Of a DNA stretch of 64,000 nucleotides, positions 26,829 to 40,494 are shown piece by piece. Under the pieces are notes generated by a model, which was not told where the DNA came from, did no database searches, and saw nothing but the letters and a program-made list of their open reading frames with translations. Within the stretch, counting starts at the first letter, position 1, and the number at the start of each line of letters is the position of its first letter. Location: assembly GCA_029783825.1 (NCBI GenBank), contig JAREIK010002433.1, positions 51,789 to 115,788 on the forward strand, written 5' to 3'. Origin of the DNA: Sapria himalayana. Taxonomy: Eukaryota > Streptophyta > Magnoliopsida > Malpighiales > Rafflesiaceae. A program made the position numbers and the translations under genes.

Positions 26829-27136
26829 ATAAATATCTATCTATCTATTTTTCTATCTATTTATCTATCTATCTAGGAATCTATCGATATATATATATAT
26901 ATCTATCTATCTTTCTATCTATATGTCTATCTATCTTTCTATATATCTATCTAATAATCTATCTATATATATGTCTATCTAATCTATCTATCTATATTTT
27001 TATCTATTTATCTATGTATCTATCTATATATCTATCATTTAATCTATCTTTCAATCTATCTATCATTCTCACTATTAATTTCTCTATTAATCTTTCTTTA
27101 AATCTATATATCAATCAATCTTTTAATCTATCTATT
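26829..27136 (-). repeat. GATA array G2, left part
   Basis: TCTA units on the plus strand (GATA on minus), the reverse complement of the end of G1. It is cut by the LINE at 27,137. The last 18 bases (27,119-27,136, TCTTTTAATCTATCTATT) are the LINE target-site copy. Confidence 0.95.
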
Positions 27137-27559
27137 TTTTTTTGATAAAGTTTGATTATTATTTATAGCCCTCTCTTTTGGCGGAGGAATACCATTTGTA
27201 CAAACTACTTCTACCCTTTACCTTCTTACATCCATTCCCCGTTTCTAAAGACTAATAATATAATCTTCCTAGCACTATTGAAATAACGTAAAAACTCTAA
27301 GTAAGTCATCAATCTTAACTTTACTCTTTACTAAAATGAGTTTCCTTCTTTTATCTTTCTAGTGCTTCATGGAAAATCCTTCATGTTTTTTTGATATCAC
27401 CCTTTCTATGCTGTATATAACATATTTCCTGCATAAAATAACAGGAATATCTCCCACTTTGCAAAATTCCTTTCAACCTTGTTGCACATATTCTGCCGAA
27501 GCTTTCCTCTTCTATCTGTCCTAGTCCTTGACCCTCTTTGTTTACCGATATAGCTTTAG

Positions 27560-29270
27560 ACTAAGTTACTTCCCCTCGTTTTAAATGCTATTTCTTTCAT
27601 CATTTCTGATGCTAATCTAATATTTTCAATCATTAATCTATTCTTAACAAATCCTATTTGTTCCTGTGATATTATAAATGGTAAAATATTACTAAGTCTG
27701 TTTTGAATAAGTTTAGCAAGGATCTTATAAATTGCATTACATAAACTTATAGGCCTAAATCCTCACATTTTTGAGGTGATTCTTTTTTGGGGATTAGCAC
27801 TATGAAAGAATTTGCCCATGCCTTAGGAATATCCACGCCTACAAAAAAACTAGCAATTGCAGGAACCAGATCTTTTTTGATAATGAGCTAGTTTAGCAGA
27901 AAAAAATAATTATTCCAGCCATCTGGCCTTGCTGCACTATCCTTATCCAGATCAAACACTACCTTTTTAATCTCTTCTTCCTCCGAGATCATCTCCATCA
28001 TTTGATTTTGTTCTAGTGAGATGACTGTGTTAATCCCATCCATTAATGAGTTTCTTACTTGGGGAGCCTGTCTGCATAGATGGCTTTTAAAAAATTCCTC
28101 GAAGAGGGATCCTATCTGCTTGTCTACTTCAACCCATTTTCCCTCATTAGTTTTAATGCCCTTGATTTTATTTTTTTGAGCCTTTATTTTACACATGTTG
28201 TGAAAAAATCGAGTGTTTCTATCTCCATCTTTCAACCATTTAATTTTTGAACACTGTTTCCAGTATACTTCCTCCATATACAACTTAAGCCTCAAGTCCA
28301 CTTTAGCCTTATTTAGTTCCTGTCTCTTTACCTCTATGTTATTATTTTCGTATTCTAATTCCAGTTTTTCTACTTTTTCCTCTTCTTGCTTTATTATTTG
28401 GTTTAGATTTCCGAAAACTTCTTTATTCCATATTTTTAGACATTTTTTTAATCTATGAAGCTTAACCATTAATATTTGCATCGGTTTCCCCATTGCTGGC
28501 CCCAATCCAGGATTCAGTTACCAGTTTTTCAAAGCTAGCGTGCTTTTCCCACATATTCTGAAATTTTAAGTTACCTGATACTCGGTAATTCTTATAGATT
28601 GTAATAAGCAATGGGAAATGATCCGAACAAGTTCTATTTAGAAGTTTTAGCCCTGTAACCCCATGCAAAGCTACCCACTTAGCATTACACAGTACTCTGT
28701 CCAGTCTAGCCCAAATTGTGCTTCTTTTACTCCTGTTGTTACACCAAGTGTAACTTGAACCTGTGAAATCTATTTCCATTAATTTCGAGTTTGAGATCAC
28801 CTCATTAAATTGTGTCATTGCTATTGGATCCGGGGTTTTACCTCCTTTATTTTCTTGATTGCTCCTAATTATATTAAAATCACCTCATATGATCCAGGGT
28901 GCATTCCTAGATGCGATGTTTTGCATTTCCTCCCACAGTGCTAACCTTGACTTTTTATCATTTTTAGCATATACAACCGATATTATTTCATCTGTTTCTT
29001 TATTTATTTTAAAATGTACTACCTGATCTGTATCTTTTAAAATTTCAATGTCCAAATAATTATGCCACATTATCTAGAGTTTACTATTTATATTAGCATA
29101 TGCATTGTTAAACCCTAGTTTTTGGCTGTAGTTGATTAATTGATCCTTCTGGATCATAGGTTCCACAATGACTACAAGAGAAATTTTATGATTTTTATTA
29201 ATTGTTTTAACCTATTTATTGAAGGATTATTAGCAACCCCTCTTATGTTCCAATAAAGGCATTTATCCAT
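27560..29270 (-). pseudogene. LINE ORF2 (endonuclease and truncated reverse transcriptase)
   Basis: The ATG at 29,268-29,270 overlaps the ORF1 stop in ATGGATAA. The APE-type endonuclease begins 'MDKCLYWNIRGVANNPS' and keeps 'WARLDRVLCN' and the catalytic 'CSDHFPLLI'. A TGA replaces a residue in the 'WII-GDFNII' box (~28,885). A frameshift lies near 28,480. A lysine/glutamate-rich linker leads to the RT start 'DLDKDSAARPDGW' and, further on, 'RPISLCNAIYKI' (~27,740) and 'EQIGFVKNRLMIENIRLA'. The palm motif with the catalytic aspartates is absent. Sequence below ~27,600 looks like the ORF2 tail and 3' UTR joined by an internal deletion. Confidence 0.85.
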
Positions 29271-30637
29271 TAATTCCTAGCTTAGTTTGAGATCTAGTTG
29301 TACACTTAGTCTCATATTTTATGTTTAATTGTTTTTTCTTATTCCTTGATGTTTTAATTGCATTCGAGTTTACTTGTATTTTTTCATAATATTTATCCTG
29401 CCACCCAAGCTGCATTGCCATTATTTTTATGGCTTCCTTGGCTTGAGTTTTAGTGAGCTTTGTCCAATCTTCCTCATAAATATCTATATCATCCTTCCCC
29501 TTTTCTATATAGAATGCATGTTCCTCTTCTTCTCTACCTATTGAAGGACAACTAAACACCTCTGCATCTTCCTCTGGGAAATCCAAGAGGTCATCCTCTA
29601 TCCAGTTATAGTCCTCCAATTTTTCTTTTAGAATTATTCTGGTTTTGATTTTCTTGTTCCTCTTCTTTCTACCCTTCACCTCCTCCCATTTTTCTCCCTC
29701 CCCTAGCTTATCTCCTTCCTCCATACTTCCGTCATGATATACTCTATTACTAGCCTCTCCCTCTCCTAATAACTTACTCACTTTCTCTCTCATATACTCC
29801 CCTTCTACTTCCATTAAACCTGCCTCAATTACAGGTTTTCTCCAGCCCCTCCCTCCTTCCTAATCCAACTTCCACCATTCTTTTTCTACCTTCTAACCCT
29901 TGCACATTTTCTGAATATTCTGTACCCATCTTACACACCCCCGATTCATGCCCAATTCTCTTACATTTTATGCAATAAGCAGGCAGATTTTCGGGAATAA
30001 CAGGTTGCCAAAACCCATTATTCTGCCCATCATCTCCATTACCAATCCAGATCAAATTAGGTGGCTGAGTGAGCAGGTTACACTCAACACACACGTGAGC
30101 CTTGCTTGGCCTTGTCATAGAAACAGTAGCTTCATCATGAATTACAGGTTTACCCAAACAAGATAATATTGTATAGAGAGATTGTGAGTTAAACAAATAT
30201 AATGGGAGATTCGGTAAGGAAAACCATACCGGGGCTAGAGGCGCCTCCTCCAGTGGACTGAACTCCTTTGTCCACCTCAAGACACGCATAGGAAAGCCGT
30301 TAACTTTCCATAGACCTCTATGCCATAAGCGGTAGAAGTCCTCAATCATAAAACACTGCAGGAAGACGTGCTTCGCATCGTAGTCAGCTAACTTCACCCT
30401 TCTCGTAAGCTTTAATGAGGAGATAAACTACTGTATTTCCTTCGGGCGAGGCCTTCCATGTGAAAACTTACCAATAAGCATATATTCAAAGGGCTCCATG
30501 AATTTGCACATCTCCTATGTTGAAAAAACAATCGTTGGACTCCCGTGTTTGTTACCGAAGCAGCTTGCAGGAGGCGCATGCTCTCTTAAAATCGATGCAA
30601 ACAACATATTGTTTAGTAATAAGTCTTTTTGCTCCAT
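29263..30637 (-). pseudogene. LINE ORF1 (DUF4283 plus zinc knuckle)
   Basis: Starts near 30,637 with 'MEQKDLLLNNMLFA'. A DUF4283-type domain follows ('EYMLIGKFSHGRPSPKEI', 'LWHRGLWKVNGFPMRV', 'PVWFSLPNLPLYLF') and then a CCHC knuckle CIKCKRIGHESGVC (~29,945-29,985). The last ~180 codons are acidic and lysine-rich. It is the nucleic-acid-binding protein of plant L1 elements. Two stop codons (at ~30,515 and ~30,430) and a frameshift or stop near 29,820 break it. ORF1 ends in TAA at 29,263, overlapping the ORF2 start. Confidence 0.85.
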
Positions 30638-31050
30638 ATTTAGCTTGAGAGGAGCTTGATTCGGGCAGCAATGGCGAGATTCTCTCTCTAGAAATTGGGA
30701 TTTTCTCTCTCTACGAGCTTGAGAGCTTGAAGTAGAGAAGTAATCCACCTCCACAACAATGGCAGTGAGGCACAACAAATTCACACAAAATGGCAGTTTC
30801 CAATCGCATAACAATGTCAACCTTCAACCTTCGACCTTCAACAATGGCAGTTTCGCACAGCAATCCGCACAAACTAGCAGTTACACATAATAAAACTATG
30901 CAAATATTATATCGAACAACAATTCGCACAACAATTTGCACAATAATTCACACAACAATTCGCACAACAGTTCACCAAAGATAATCGCGAGAGATAATCG
31001 CAAGAGAAAATCACGAGAGAAAATCGTGAGATCTTTTTAATCTATCTATT

Positions 31051-32738
31051 ATAATGTCTATTAACCTGTCTATCTATATGTCTATCATTTTGTCAATCTT
31101 TCTATCTATATATCTATCTAGCTATCTATCAATATATATATACATATAAATATATCTATATATCTATTTATCTGTCTAACTCTCTATCTACCTATCTCTT
31201 TATCTATATGTGTATATATATCAATCAATCTATCTATCTATCAATATATTTGTCTATATATCTATCAATTTATTTATTTATCTATCTATCTATATATCTA
31301 TCAATTTTTTTACCATGTCTCTATCTATCAATCTTTCTATCTATCTATTTTTCTTTCTATATATCTAAATGTCAATCAATCTATCTATTGATATATATCT
31401 ATGTGTCTATCTATCTTTCTAACTATATGTCTATCTATTTGTCTATTTATATATTTATCTATTAATTTGTTTATATATTTGTTTATCTAACTATCTATCT
31501 ATATCTGTCTATTTATCTTTATCTATGTTTCCCTATCTATCTATCTATCTCTCTGTCTATCTATCTGTATAATTATCTTTCTATCTAAATATCAATCAAT
31601 CAATATGTCTGTCTATCTATCTATCTATCTATCTAATCTTTGTATGTATGTATCTATCTTTCTATGTGTTTGTCTGTCTATATATCTCTCTATCACTATA
31701 ACTATCATTATATCTATCAATCTGTCTATCAAATAGTCTATCAATCTCTCTATCAATTTGTCCAACAATCTGTCAAAAAATTCATATTTCAATCTATATA
31801 TAAATCTATCTATCAATCAATTATCTATTTGTCTATCTATATATCTATATATCTTTCTATCTAACTTTCTTTCTATCTGTCTGTCTGTATATCTATATAT
31901 CAATCTTTGTTTATATCTATTTGTCTATTTATCTGTCAAATAATATATATATCTATCAAATAATATATATATCTATCTGTCTATATATGTGGCTATTTAT
32001 CTCTCTATCTATATACCTTTCTAAATGTCTATCTATCTATTTATCTTTATATCTATCTATCTATCTATCAATTAATCTATCTATCTGTATATCTATAATA
32101 TATCTATCTATCTATTTGTTTATCTATCTATCTATCTTTATATCCATATATTTATATGTTTATCAATCAATCAATCTATCTATCTATATTTATATCTATC
32201 TATCTATCTATCTATATAGCTCTCTACCTACCTACCTATCTATCAATCTATTTGTGTTTCTAATTATTTATTTATATATCTCTTTATCTGTCTTTCTATA
32301 TATCTATCTGCTTCTCTATCAATATATTAGTCTATCAATTTATCAGCCTATTAGTCTATCTATAAATCTGACTATCAATCAATCAATCTGTCTATTTGTA
32401 TATCTATGTATCTATCTATAAGTTTATCTATATATTTGTCTATCTGTTTATCCTTCTATCTATCTATTTTATGTCAAAATATTTATATGTCAATCTATAT
32501 ATCTATGTAACTATCTAACTATTATATGTATCAATTAATTTATATATCTTCTTTCTATTTTTTATCTCTCAAACTCTCTAACTACCTTTCTATTTATTGG
32601 CCTATTTGTCAATCATTATATATATATATATATATATATTTATTATTTATTTATATATCTATCTATATATCTATCACTCATCCGATCTTATTACCTTTAT
32701 ATTTGTAAGTTTATCTAAATGTCTATCTAACAAATAGG
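31051..32738 (-). repeat. GATA array G2, right part
   Basis: Continuation of the inverted array after the LINE (TCTA on plus). Its reverse complement matches 7,288-~9,020 in detail, including the TA run (32,617-32,640). The Ser-Ile-Tyr-Leu frames on the plus strand are repeat artefacts. Confidence 0.95.
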
Positions 32739-32759
32739 AAATCAAGTTATTATCAACAA

Positions 32760-33985
32760 TTGATATTATAGGTTTAGGTTGTGCATTATGATTCACCATT
32801 GGGCGAAGTTACTATTGATGATAATAATGAATTGAATAAATAGTAAAAAGTTTGTAGACAATATCAGCATGTTAAAAGAGGTGTTCTCAATTGTCATACA
32901 CAGTGTTTTTCAAGAATTGTCTAGAAGAATTTATATTTTATAGATAGTAATGACTGCATTTGAAGGAAAAGTGAAAATAAAAAAAATCTATAGAATGAAA
33001 TTTGGATTCTTGAAAATATAGATGAAGGATTATATATACTAGAAAAATCTATATCAACCCCTTATGAGGAAGATGATAGAGTGTATGAAGAAAGAAGAGC
33101 ACATACTAGCACTTGAATTCATCTGAAATATGATATCTTACAAACTTACTTTCAATATAAAAATTGAGAAGAGCATAGTAAGGCTTACGATGGCTCTTGC
33201 TATTATATATGAAAAACTAATTGATGCTAAAAAAGTGCACACGATGAGGTGTTTTTTCAATCTGAAGTTGACAGAAAGCACATCAGTGACCCAACAACTC
33301 AATAAAGTCAACACTATCACAACTCAATTAAGTTTGTTTGGAATTGAAGTCAATGATGAAGTATGTGCATTGATACTTCTGTGTTCTCTATCAAAAAATA
33401 TCATATTACAATTATAGTTGCTCATAGTTCATCAAGAACTAATAAATTGAAATTTAATTATGTTCAAGATCTAATTCTCAGCAAGGAGATTCAATAGTGA
33501 TAGACAAGTGAAACATCAACCATTTTAGTATTATATACAAAGTTAATTGAAAGATATTCAATCAAGAGAAAATGTCAAAGCAAATCAAAAACAATAGGTC
33601 TAAATCTAAGAATCATTGTAATTATACTAGCTCAAAGACCATTAAGTATTGAAATTATAGAGAGACAAGAAACTGCAAAAATCAATGCAAGTGTTAGTTA
33701 TTTTATAGCATGGTAAAATGTATCACAAGTATATGAGTTTAACAAGTAATCAATTTAACTCTATGAATATGGATTATCATTTCATAAATATTGATTATTT
33801 GGATTAATTATAAAATTTTCTTCATTATCTAAGCTTACAATAAGTAAATAGTTTCTAGTGTTTACTCAAGTAAATAATTATATGGTTAGCTTATAATAAG
33901 TAAATAGTTTCTAGTGTTTACTCAAGTAAATAATTCTATGGTTAGCTTACAATAAGTAAACAATATCAAGTCCATGGGTATACAC
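32760..33985 (+). pseudogene. Copia gag remnant with primer-binding site, inverted copy
   Basis: Primer-binding-site remnant at 32,760-32,773, right after an LTR-like 'TATCAACA' end. A broken copia gag follows: 'MKFGFLKI', 'KNLYQPL', then the longest piece 33,130-33,417 with 'LAIIYEKLIDAKKVHTMRCF', 'VTQQLNKVNTITTQLSLFGI' and 'NDEVCALILLCSL'. This is the best-preserved of the three gag copies. It extends 'CALILLCSL' where copy 1 is broken. It is a UBN2-type gag, which in intact elements forms the virus-like particle. An internal ~75-base motif around 33,830-33,970 is present in one more copy than at 6,120-6,200. Confidence 0.75.
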
Positions 33986-34045
33986 TTTATGCATACCTAC
34001 TTCTTATAAGAATTAAATATCAATATATGTTTAGATGCCAATATA

Positions 34046-36089
34046 AAACTTTTCTAATAGACAAATAACAGATAGATTTAGTCTAATTGTTGACTAATAG
34101 ACAAATAGAATTAACCCTTTATAAATATTTTAAACAGATAGACACAATAAAGTATACTCTCTATCTATCTATTTCAATTAGTAATATATGTATCTATCTG
34201 TCTATCTTCCTATACATTTAATAGACAAGTAGACTATTAGACAGATAGATATACTAATAGTCTGATAGATGAATGGAGTGATTGAAAGAAAGAAAGATAA
34301 ATAGATGGATGGTTAGGTAGACAGATACACAATTAGACTTTTAGATAGATAGATTTATTGATCAATAGATAGACAGATAAATAGATAGACACATATACTA
34401 ATAAAATTATATAGTAAAAGATTGATAGAAAAATATACTTTGAGATAAATAGACGAATAGAAAGATAAATAGATAGATAGACAGATAGACAGTTAAAGAT
34501 ATAGTCATTTAGATTGTTAATGAAATAGATAGATAGACTGATAGTCTAATAGATGAATAGAGTGATAGAAAGAAAGACATATAGATAGATAAATAGATAG
34601 ACTAATTGATAGATAGATAGATAGACAGACTGATGGATAGATAGATATAATGATAATTAGATAGACAGTTGAAAAATAGATAAAATGAAAAATAAATAGA
34701 TATTAAGGTAGGCAAGTAGATAGAAAGATAAATAGAAACATATACAAATATATAGAGCCAAATATAAATAGATAGGCAGATAGATAGATATATATATATA
34801 TATATGTAGACAGTTTGATAGATAGATAGATAAATAAATATAGGTAGATATATACATAGGTATATATATACATAGATAGATTGACACCTAGACCCACAGA
34901 GATATAGACACATATACACATATACACTTAGACACATAGACTCATAGACACATATACATTTCGACACATAGAGACATAGATACGTATACACCTAGACACA
35001 TTATCACAAGACATAGACAGATAGATAGATACCAAGAGAGACAGATAAACAGATAAATAAATAGCCATATATACATATAGATGGATAAAAAATAGTCAAA
35101 TAGATAGATAAACAACAATATAAATAGATAAATTGATATATAGATACACATATTGTCATATAGCCAGATAAATAGATAGATAGATATATATACAGATTGA
35201 TAGATAAACCAAAAGGTAGATAGATTCATAAATAAGTATACATAAAGAGAGGTATATCGACAGATAGATAAATAGTTAAACATATAAAAAGATAGAAATA
35301 TAAAAAGATAGATAGCTAGAGGGATAGACAAATAGTTATTTAGAGAGATACACAGATAGAAAAATAGATAGATATCTAGATAGATATATAGATAGATATT
35401 AGATAGATAGATAGACAAATAAACATTTTACAAATAGAAAGATTGATAGATAGACACATAGATAGACAGATAGATTGACAGAAAGATAGGCAGATAGATT
35501 GATACACATATAAATAGAAAGACAAATTAATATATACTCATATATATAGTTATACATATAGAAAAATACATAACTAAATAGAAAGACTGATAAACAGATA
35601 AATATATAGAAAAATAGATAGATAGACATATCAAAAGATAGTAAGATATACAAATAGACAAATAGAAAGATAGTGAGATAGAGAGATAGACAGAAAAACT
35701 AATTGAGAAATAGTCATATTATTAGATAAAAAGAAAGATAAATTGACAGATAGAAAGATATACAAATTGAAAGTTAGAGAGATAAATAGATAATAATATA
35801 GATATATAGATAGATAGACAGATAGATACATAGATACATAGACAGATAGATAAATAGACTGATAGATAGATATATATGTAGATACACAGATACACAAATA
35901 TACATATAGATCAATAGATGGATAGATGTATAAACAAATATAGAGATAGATAAATAGATAGATTGATTGATATAGAGATAGAAACTTAAATAGATAGATA
36001 GATAGATAGACAAATAGGTAGAATATTATATATATAGACACATAGATAAATAGACATACAGATAGACAGATAGACAGATAGATAGATAA

Positions 36090-36156
<67 letters not shown>

Positions 36157-36569
36157 GAAATAGAAAGATAAACAGATACCTAGATAGATAAAAAATAAAA
36201 AATAGACAAATTGATATATAGATATATAGATAGATATATATGTAGACAGACAGATAAATAGATATAAAAATAGACATATAGACATATATCAGATAGATAG
36301 ATAGATAGATTGACATATAGATTCAATAATAGATAGACAGATTGATTGATTATTAGATTGATAAATAAATAGATAAATAGATTGATCAAAAAATAGATAT
36401 ATAATTAGATAGTTAGACATATTAACATATAGATAACTAGATAGATAGATATATAGACTATAAAACTAATAGACAGATAAATCGATTTATAGATTGACAG
36501 TAAAACATATAGATAGATAGTCAAAAAAGCAAATATGAGGATAAGCAGATAAAAATATAGATAGTTTAG

Positions 36570-36607
<38 letters not shown>

Positions 36608-37242
36608 GACATATAGGCAGATAAATAAATAGATATAAAGATAGGCTGCTAGATAGATAGATATAAAGATAATTAGATAGATAAATCATGTGATTGATAA
36701 ATGGGAAGATAGATAGATGGACAGATAGATAGATATATTGATTGATTGATAAACAGAAAGTTAGATAAATAAATAGATAGATTGATTGATAGATAGTAGG
36801 ATAGATAAATAGATCGATAGATAGATTGATAGGTATATATATAAATTGGTAGATAGATAGATATCCAAATTGAAAAATAGAGACATAGGTAGATAGACAG
36901 ATAAATAGATAGTTAGTTAAATAAATAGACATATATATAGATAAAAAAATAGAAAGATAGATTGATAGAAAGATAGATTGATAGATAAATAGACAAATAT
37001 CCTAATAAAAAGATAGATACAAAAATAGATAGATAGATAGATAGACATAGAGAATTATAAACAGATAGATAGATAGACTGATAGTTTGATTGATAGTTAT
37101 AGAGTTAGATACATATATAGTTAGACAAATAGATATATTGAAAAATAGATAAAAAGATAGATAGATAGCCATAGAGATAGAAAAATATATCGATTGATTG
37201 ATACACACATAGACAAATATAATGATAGACATATAGATAGAT

Positions 37243-37288
<46 letters not shown>

Positions 37289-39099
37289 ATAGATAGATAG
37301 ATACATAGATTGACAAATAGACTGATAGAAAGATGATTGTATAGATAGATTAATAGATCGATAGATAAATATAAAGATAGACTGATCAACAAATATTTGA
37401 TAGGTAGATGTGTTGAAAGGCAGATATATAGATAAACAAATAGTTAGATAGATAGATAGATAGACAGATAGATGGATAGTTTGATATGAGATAGATATAT
37501 GGATAGATAAATAGATACATAGATTTACTAATAGTCTGATAGTTCTATTGATAGTTAAATAGTTAGATTGTTAGGAAAATAAATATATAGACAAATAGAC
37601 ACTTGGACACATAGATAAATACACAAATAGATATAGAGATAGATGGGTAGATAGATAGACAGACGGACAGATAAATAGATAAATAGATAAACAGATAGAC
37701 ATATAAACATATAGACAAATAGAAAAATTTATGGATAGACAGATAGATAGACATATATATAGTTAGATAGATAGATAGATAGATAGAAAAATAGATATAT
37801 AATTACAAAGTTAGACATATTAACATATAGGCAGCTAGATAGATAGATAGAGAGAGTGTTAAAAAAATAGACAGATAGATAGATTTATAGAATGACAAAT
37901 AAACATATATATAGATAGACAAAAAAGTAGATTGGAGGATAAGTAGATAAAGCTATATATAGTTTGACATATATATATATATATATAGTCTGATAGATAG
38001 ATTGAAAGATAGTCAGATAGATAGATAGATAATCATATAGACAAATATATAGATAGATAAATGGGAAGATAGACGGATAAACAAATATACTAATAGAGAG
38101 ATAGATTGATAAATGAATAGATAAATAAATAAATAGATAGATAGATAGTAAGATAGACATTTAGATAGATAGATAGATAGAAGGATAGATATATAAATTG
38201 ACAGATAGATAAAATTCCAAATAGACAGATCACTAGTTATACACTTATACAAATAGATAGATAGAGATAGTTAAATAGATAGCTAGATAGATAGACAAAT
38301 TGACTGATAAAAAGACAAGTAAAAAGGTAGATAGATAGATACACAAATAGATATATTGAAAGATAGAGAGATAAATAAATAGGTCGATATGTAGATAAGT
38401 AGAAAGATAGATATATAGATTGACAGATAGATAGATAGTCTGATAGATAAATTGATAGATAGTTAGATAGATAGATAGATTCATAGAAAGTTAAATATAA
38501 TGACTAATATACTAATAGTCTAATAAATAGTTAAAGACTTAGAGAGTTAGATAGTTATACAAATAGATATACTAGATAGATAGGTTGATAGATAGATTGA
38601 CAAATATAATTATAGACATATAGACAGAGAAATAAATAAATAGATAGATAGATAGATAGATAGATAAATGGACTAATAGAAAGTGAAATAGATAGATAGA
38701 AAGATAGATACATAGACAAATAGAAAAAATAAAGTTAGTTAGATAAAAAAATAGGTAGATAGGGAGATGGATATAAATGAAGATATACATATAGACAAAT
38801 AGTAATATATATAGATAGATAGATCGATTGATCGATAACCAAAAAGATAGATATATTGATAGATAGATATATAGATAGATAGATAGCCAGAAAGATAAAT
38901 AGGTTGACAGACAGACAGATAGATAAATAGATAGGAAGATACATATAATGATAAATAAATAAATAGACTAATAGAGTGATAGTTCGATTGATAGTTAAAT
39001 TGTTAGATAGTTAGTAAAATAGATATATAGACAAAAAGATAGATAGACATATAAAGAAATATGCAAATAGATAGAGAAATAGGTAGACATATAGATAGG

Positions 39100-39130
<31 letters not shown>

Positions 39131-39506
39131 ATAGATAAAAAGATATATATATATATTAACTGAAAGACTGATGACCGAAACAAAAATAGATAGTTAGAAA
39201 GGTATACAGATAGAAAGATATATAGTTAGACAATTATAAAGATTTAAAAATAAGTAATTAGAGATTCAGACAAATAGACAAATAGAAAAATAGATAGATA
39301 TATTTATAGATAGACATGAAGATTAATAGATAGTTAAATAGATAGAGAATTAGACAAATAGAGAGAGAAATACATAGATAGATAGAAAGATAGACATATA
39401 GATAGATACATAGATAGATAGGCATACAGACTAACAGATAGATAGTTACATAGATAGATAGATAGATAAAAAGATATATAGGTAGATAGACAAATAGAAA
39501 AATAGA
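34046..39506 (+). repeat. GATA tetranucleotide array G3 (longest)
   Basis: About 5.4 kb of degenerate GATA units on the plus strand, with embedded TA runs (36,121-36,144; 36,580-36,606; 37,246-37,286) and a CACATAGACACATA-like patch at 34,880-35,000. It starts ~60 bases after the inverted arm ends and abuts the middle of an M module at 39,507. The many minus-strand frames of up to 175 codons are all Ser/Ile/Tyr/Leu repeats and are not genes. Confidence 0.95.
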
Positions 39507-40109
39507 TTTTTATGAGTATGTATGTAAGTGGGTGCATATATTTATTTGTAGACATGTATATATTGTCATACATATATGCCCATTCACACACACACACACA
39601 CACATGTTTGAATATATAATTGCTCGGGCTGGTCTAGTCATCATCATGCATTGCTTACCAATGTAGGTCATAAAAGTCATGAATATTATACCATTCCCAA
39701 ATTGTGGCATGAATATATTTCTTATCTAGGCTAGCTTGGTAGACATAGGTTGGTCTTAAATCTTTTAGTAATTATGTAGATATGCAATTATCACATGGTA
39801 CAAAGGGTATGTATGAGGAAATAAGTTTTCTTGCTGTAGGCACTACAATGATTGTTTATAATTGTACTATATCTTAGGATGATGATAATGATGCTCATGT
39901 AGTGTCATGTAATTTTATTACATCTCACAAAATTGTATTCAATAGGTAATAAAAATGTATCATTACATGATTTTTACTGGCCGCAAGTGCCAAGAGGAAT
40001 ATATGGTCCTGTTTAGGGAGAAGCAGAACACCGCCACATCAAAAACTCGCTCAATCTCAAAATAAGTTGTTGGTAGGGAAGTTTATCAATCTAGCATCAT
40101 TTCCAGCCC

Positions 40110-40400
40110 CACTTTTATTATCAGCAGTAGTAGCAGTAGCAGCAGGGATAGCAGTAGTAGCAGCAGCAGCGATGGTGCCGTTAGCAGCGGCGGCGGCAGC
40201 AACTGCAGCAGGGGCAGTGGAACCGGTAATGGCAGTAGTAGTAGTGGTAGTGGCAGTAGTGGCAGCTACAGTAGTAGGAGTAGCAGTAGCAGCAGTGCCA
40301 ATGGTGGCAGCAATGGCGGCGGCAATAGGAGTGGTGGCAGCGGCGGCAGCGGCAGGAGCAATAGTAGCAGTGACATTGGCAGCAGCAGCAGCAGTAAATG
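40110..40400 (+). repeat. GCA/GTA trinucleotide island, copy 3
   Basis: Same position in M as the other two islands, with its own pattern of GCAGTAGTA and GGCGGC runs. Open frames on both strands are repeat artefacts. Confidence 0.85.
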
Positions 40401-40494
40401 CTGTATATACATACGTATATACACACATATATTACTACAGTATTTGTACATATAATACTACAATATTATATGTACATATATACTGAGTATATAC

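Larger units (their letters stand above)
27137..31031 (-). mobile_element. L1-type LINE inserted in the GATA array
   Basis: A 3.9-kb minus-strand element flanked by TCTTTTAATCTATCTATT (27,119-27,136) and the same sequence with one extra T (31,032-31,050). The uninterrupted site survives in the direct arm at ~9,025-9,042 as the reverse complement. The 3' end has a short A-tail (about eight plus-strand Ts at 27,137). The 5' end (30,640-31,031) is a UTR-like region with 'CACAACAATTCGCACAACA' repeats. It holds ORF1 and an ORF2 with endonuclease and the first part of RT only. The catalytic DD-containing half of RT is missing, so an internal deletion makes it non-autonomous. Confidence 0.9.
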
